Shown here: positions 7,601 to 9,907 of the stretch, piece after piece | Numbering within the stretch: the first letter of the stretch is position 1 | Layout of the letters: each line of letters opens with the position of its first letter | DNA from: Bacteroides sp. | GTDB lineage: Bacteria > Bacteroidota > Bacteroidia > Bacteroidales > Bacteroidaceae | Assembly: GCA_019412865.1 (NCBI GenBank) | Contig: DXOJ01000554.1 | Location: 1 to 9,907 of the forward strand | Length of the DNA: 9,907 nt | Reading direction: 5' to 3' | Translations under genes and position numbers: made by a program | Notes under the pieces: model-generated | Database searches by the model: none | Seen by the model: the letters and a program-made list of their open reading frames with translations, nothing else | What the model was told of the DNA's origin: nothing

Positions 7601-8021
7601 ACGAGATTTGTGGGTGATGAACGATCTGTTTTATCCGCATTATGATGCTTGGACTACCGTTTATGATTCACAGTTGAATTATTGGACTCCGGAAAATACG
7701 AATAGTTATTTCCCCCGTATTTATGAGAAAGCGGCCGGAAATACAGATGCCAATACACGTGTACAGACTCGTTATCTACAGGATGGATCGTACTTAAGTA
7801 TTCGTAATATAACGCTTTCTTATAATTTCCCGTCTAAGTGGATGAGTAAGATTGGAGTTAATAATCTGGCTGTGTTCTTCAGTGGTGAGAATCTTTATAC
7901 GTTCGACCACTTGCCAAAGGGACTTGATCCGGAACGTTCTGTCACGGATGATTTAGGACAACGTGGTTTTACCTATCCGTATATGAGACAGTATTCGTTC
8001 GGTATAAACCTTTCATTCTGA
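4602..8021 (+). CDS. SusC/RagA-family TonB-dependent outer-membrane transporter with STN signalling domain
   Basis: A protein of 1139 residues from ATG 4602, or 1142 from GTG 4593. ATG is preferred because it leads directly into a signal peptide (RLIVKR, a leucine-rich core, then a likely cut after LSA near residue 29). Domains in order: STN (36-107), carboxypeptidase-regulatory-like beta domain (120-193), TonB box DEVVVVGYG (198-206), and plug (about 230-325, with FNIRGVNS and IYGARAAFGVILITTKKG). A 22-strand-type barrel runs to the C-terminus, which ends in YSFGINLSF with a terminal Phe suited to outer-membrane assembly. It imports ligand, usually an oligosaccharide, through the outer membrane using TonB energy, with the SusD-like lipoprotein as lid. 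The STN domain, absent from many SusC proteins, marks it as a signal transducer for the adjacent anti-sigma/sigma pair. The substrate cannot be read from sequence. SusD follows after 28 bases. Confidence 0.95.
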   Translation: MRLIVKRILLMLLLLSVGNVLTGGFQLSAQEQSKRFSVKVDNITLKEAIEVIKKQGNYSFLIRNNDIDLNRKVSVNINNGTINDVMGQLLAGTDVSYEVNGTRVIMFHAVTPQKEQEKAFVLKGRITDPTGEGVIGANVKVVDSTEGTITDMDGNFSLMVTPNARLSISYIGYATQEVVVKDQRPLNVTLKEDTRLIDEVVVVGYGVQKKANLTGAVSSVKMDDVLGDRPVVSVSDALKGAMPGLQITGNSGRPGEEMSFNIRGVNSLDKNGKPLVLVDNVEMDINMLDPNDIESVTVLKDAASSAIYGARAAFGVILITTKKGSDATKLSINYSNNFSFSRPANMPHKATPLQTVQAYKDMGTINYQSGQNVDTWLGLLKEYNANPSAYPDGYAMVDGLRYSLAETDLFDDMMETGFQQTHNISVGGGTKDISYRFSFGMVNENGVLASDKDTYKRYNVSSYLRSDVFSWITPELDIKYTNSNSSLPETSGGYGIWGAAVAFPSYFPTGTMNIDGEELQINTPRNLIDLAYPTTIQKNNLRIFGKVTISPLKNVKLIGEYTFNHLSNEKTKFEKKFYYAHGGNFVKEVSTANSKYEYSNGITDYNALNFYANYNNSWGKHDVTVMGGFNQESSDYRYAEMSRMNMINEDLPSISQSTGDYFAKDKFERYTVRGLFYRINYSFAGKYLLETNGRYDGSSKFPKNSRFGFFPSVSAGWRISEEAFMKPLNSVLSNLKLRGSWGNIGNQSITPYAYIPGMDAEQAYWTVSGIKVTTLKPAALVSNSFTWEKVTTIDVGFDLGLLDNRLNMVFDWYRRDTKGMLAPGSELPGVLGASAPLQNTADLRSKGWEISVDWNDQIGKVKYSIGFNLYDAKTKITKYNNETGLFGKDKNDNETYRVGMELGEIWGYVTDRLYTVDDFDADGKLKPGIAKVEGYNPNPGDILYKDLDGNDIINSGTSTTKDPGDRKIIGNNTRRYQYGIHGSASWNGFSLSFLLQGVGKRDLWVMNDLFYPHYDAWTTVYDSQLNYWTPENTNSYFPRIYEKAAGNTDANTRVQTRYLQDGSYLSIRNITLSYNFPSKWMSKIGVNNLAVFFSGENLYTFDHLPKGLDPERSVTDDLGQRGFTYPYMRQYSFGINLSF

Positions 8022-8049
8022 TTGTTTCACAATTTAAAGAGTAATTATT

Positions 8050-9864
8050 ATGAATAAATATATACTATGTGTAAGCGTTAGTCTTTGTTTGTTGATGTCG
8101 TCTTGTCTAAATGACGAATTTCTGGAGGTTTATCCCAAAGGACAGCAAACAGAAGCATCGGTCTTTACTACCTATGACAACTTTAAAACGTATACATGGG
8201 GATTGTATAACGTGTTCTTCGGATATACGTATGATACAGGGCAAACGGATGAAATTTTCCGTGGTGATTTTGAATCGGATAACATGATAAAAGGATTGGA
8301 TGGATATGAAGGTCAGTGGGCATATCGCAAAGCAAAGGCTACGGATGAATCTAAAGATTGGGATTATGATTATATCCGTCGTGTTAACCTGATGCTCGAT
8401 AATATTGATCATTCGGAAATGAGTGAAACCGAGAGGGAGCATTGGAGAAGTGTGGGATATTTCTTCCGTTCTTATAAATACTTTCAGATGCTTTCTAAAT
8501 TTGGTGATATTCCTTGGGTAGAGCATGCTTTGACTGAGGAAAGTCCCGAGCTTTATGGAAAACGTGATAGTCGTGACTTGGTGGCTTCCAATATTCTGTC
8601 TAATTTGAAATATGCGGAAACACATATTGGCAGTAATATCGAAGCGGATGGGAAAAATACAATTAATATGTATGTGGTGAAAGCTCTTATTTCCCGTTTT
8701 GCTTTATTTGAAGGAACTTGGAGAAAATATCATGGTTTGTCGGGAGCGGATACTTATCTGGAAGAATGTGCCCGTGCTTCTGAAGAGGTGATTAAGCAAT
8801 ATCCGAATGTGCATCCTAAATATGATGAGTTGTTTAATTCGGAAACACTGGATGGGGTGACAGGTATTCTTTTGTATAAGGCTTATGAAACCGGACAGTT
8901 AATGCATGGTTTGACCCGTATGGTGCGTACAGGTGAATCTTATATTGAGGCAACGAAAGACGCGGTAGACAGTTATCTTTGTACGGATGGACGACCGGTT
9001 AGCACGACGACTAGCCGTTATGGGGGTGATAAGAATATGTATGGACAATTCCGTGATCGTGATTACCGGTTGTATTTGACGATCTGTCCTCCATATATGG
9101 TGAAGAAAGAAAACGGACCCAGTACGGCTGATTGGAAATATACGGATAATGCACAGGACAGGGAATTTATAGATTTAATGGCTACGATTTCCGGTGAAAC
9201 TTATCATCGTTTGCCGTCTTCCAACTTTAAAGGATTCACCGTGCAAGGACAACCTCACTTTAAGAATATGAACTGGGGACAGGGCTGGAACGCTTCCCAA
9301 ATGGGCTTCTGGGTATGGAAATATTATAATACACATACTGTAGCTACCAACGCGAATGGGGTGAATACAACAGATGCCCCACTGTTCCGTATAGGTGAGG
9401 TGATGGTAAACTATGCCGAAGCGATGTGCGAATTGAACAAGTTCGACCAGGCTGCTGCGGATAAGTCTATTAACAAACTTCGGGCAAGAGCTAATGTGGC
9501 GAAAATGGTGGTGAATGATATTAATGATGCTTTTGATCCGAAGCGTGATCCTTCCGTTCCTGCTCTTTTGTGGGAAGTGCGTAGAGAGAGACGAGTTGAA
9601 TTGATGGGCGAAGGTTTCCGTTTGGATGATTTGCGCAGGTGGAAGAAAGGAGACTATGTTAACAAACAACCGCTGGGTGCCTATGTGACAGGGGCTTCGG
9701 CCAAGAATTTGAAAGTAACGGGTGGTGCAGGTGCTGATGAAGGATATGTTTATTTCTTTGATACCCCGCTTGGATGGCAGGAACATTATTATCTGTATCC
9801 GTTGCCTTTGAAGCAATTGGCGTTAAATACGAATTTGGAACAAAATCCGGTATGGACAAAGTAA
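8050..9864 (+). CDS. SusD/RagB-family surface glycan-binding lipoprotein
   Basis: A 604-residue outer-membrane lipoprotein, somewhat longer than the founding SusD (about 550). A signal peptide ends in lipobox LMSSC, with C19 as the lipidated residue. LNDEFLE follows, an acidic start consistent with Bacteroides surface export. An N-terminal SusD-like region (about 20-220) includes YDYIRRVNLMLDNID and SVGYFFRSYKYFQMLSKFGD, a segment typical of the family's TPR helices. The C-terminal SusD/RagB domain has LFRIGEVMVNYAEAMCEL (from residue 445), EVRRERRVELMGEGFRLDDL (from 509) and the closing signature LYPLPLKQLALNTNLEQNP (from 582). It caps the SusC barrel and captures ligand at the cell surface. 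It lies 28 bases after susC, is certainly paired with it and is likely translated from the same message. The ligand is not identifiable from sequence. Confidence 0.95.
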   Translation: MNKYILCVSVSLCLLMSSCLNDEFLEVYPKGQQTEASVFTTYDNFKTYTWGLYNVFFGYTYDTGQTDEIFRGDFESDNMIKGLDGYEGQWAYRKAKATDESKDWDYDYIRRVNLMLDNIDHSEMSETEREHWRSVGYFFRSYKYFQMLSKFGDIPWVEHALTEESPELYGKRDSRDLVASNILSNLKYAETHIGSNIEADGKNTINMYVVKALISRFALFEGTWRKYHGLSGADTYLEECARASEEVIKQYPNVHPKYDELFNSETLDGVTGILLYKAYETGQLMHGLTRMVRTGESYIEATKDAVDSYLCTDGRPVSTTTSRYGGDKNMYGQFRDRDYRLYLTICPPYMVKKENGPSTADWKYTDNAQDREFIDLMATISGETYHRLPSSNFKGFTVQGQPHFKNMNWGQGWNASQMGFWVWKYYNTHTVATNANGVNTTDAPLFRIGEVMVNYAEAMCELNKFDQAAADKSINKLRARANVAKMVVNDINDAFDPKRDPSVPALLWEVRRERRVELMGEGFRLDDLRRWKKGDYVNKQPLGAYVTGASAKNLKVTGGAGADEGYVYFFDTPLGWQEHYYLYPLPLKQLALNTNLEQNPVWTK

Positions 9865-9876
9865 TTTTAAATTGAA

Positions 9877-9907
9877 ATGATGCACAAGACCTGTAATATT
9901 TTAGTAT
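9877..9907 (+). CDS. Possible start of a downstream gene, cut by the window end
   Basis: An ATG-ATG pair at 9877 and 9880 opens a frame reading MMHKTCNILV, still open at base 9907. It follows the SusD stop codon by 12 bases, on the same strand. The Lys followed by a hydrophobic run could be the beginning of a signal peptide, as expected for a secreted or lipoprotein product after susD. Ten codons are too few to identify it or to be sure it is a gene. Confidence 0.4.
   Translation, partial: MMHKTCNILV

Noticed and set aside
9175..9816. Minus-strand open frame of 213 codons opposite the end of the SusD gene.
   Set aside because: It is fully inside well-conserved SusD coding sequence, has no recognisable domain and no promoter. 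It is a shadow frame.
1..9907. Mobile elements, CRISPR repeats, tRNA or rRNA genes, phage or defence genes.
   Set aside because: I saw no transposase or integrase frames, no regularly spaced repeats and no tRNA-like cloverleaf. The genes are ordinary accessory metabolism and regulation for this group.

Overview
The window looks like chromosomal DNA of a Bacteroides-type gut member of the Bacteroidota. Evidence: an ECF sigma / FecR-type anti-sigma / SusC-like / SusD-like gene block, a promoter of the Bacteroides form (TTTG then TAnnTTTG), weak or absent Shine-Dalgarno sequences, and moderate GC. All genes are on the + strand. No RNA gene, insertion sequence, CRISPR array or integration site is seen, and no gene-free stretch exceeds 100 bases.

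Region 1 (1-2711) is the end of one apparent operon. It holds the C-terminus of a sensor-kinase-like protein whose ATP-binding domain looks degenerate (1-453), a response regulator with an intact receiver domain and a LuxR-like C-terminal helix-turn-helix (488-1216), and an AbgT-family membrane transporter (1254-2711). Gaps are 34 and 37 bases, with no recognisable internal promoter, so the three are probably co-transcribed.

Region 2 (2755-9864) is a separate unit. It starts with a recognisable Bacteroides housekeeping promoter, then an ECF sigma factor (2811-3398), a one-pass FecR-family anti-sigma factor (3476-4504), a TonB-dependent SusC-like outer-membrane transporter with the N-terminal STN signalling domain (4602-8021), and its SusD-like surface lipoprotein (8050-9864). 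This is the standard trans-envelope signalling layout. Ligand bound by the SusC/SusD pair is sensed through the STN domain, passed to the periplasmic part of the anti-sigma factor, and releases the sigma factor to raise susC/susD expression. In Bacteroides such loci often serve host or complex glycans, but no enzyme gene lies in the window, so the substrate cannot be read. A further gene may begin at 9877 and run off the end.

No wholly new system is evident. The points most worth a second look are: the visible sequence parallel between the end of the anti-sigma factor and the STN domain of its SusC partner; the degenerate kinase ATPase domain next to an intact receiver; the transporter coupled to that regulator pair; and a hairpin with a sigma-E-like GGAACTT upstream of susC.
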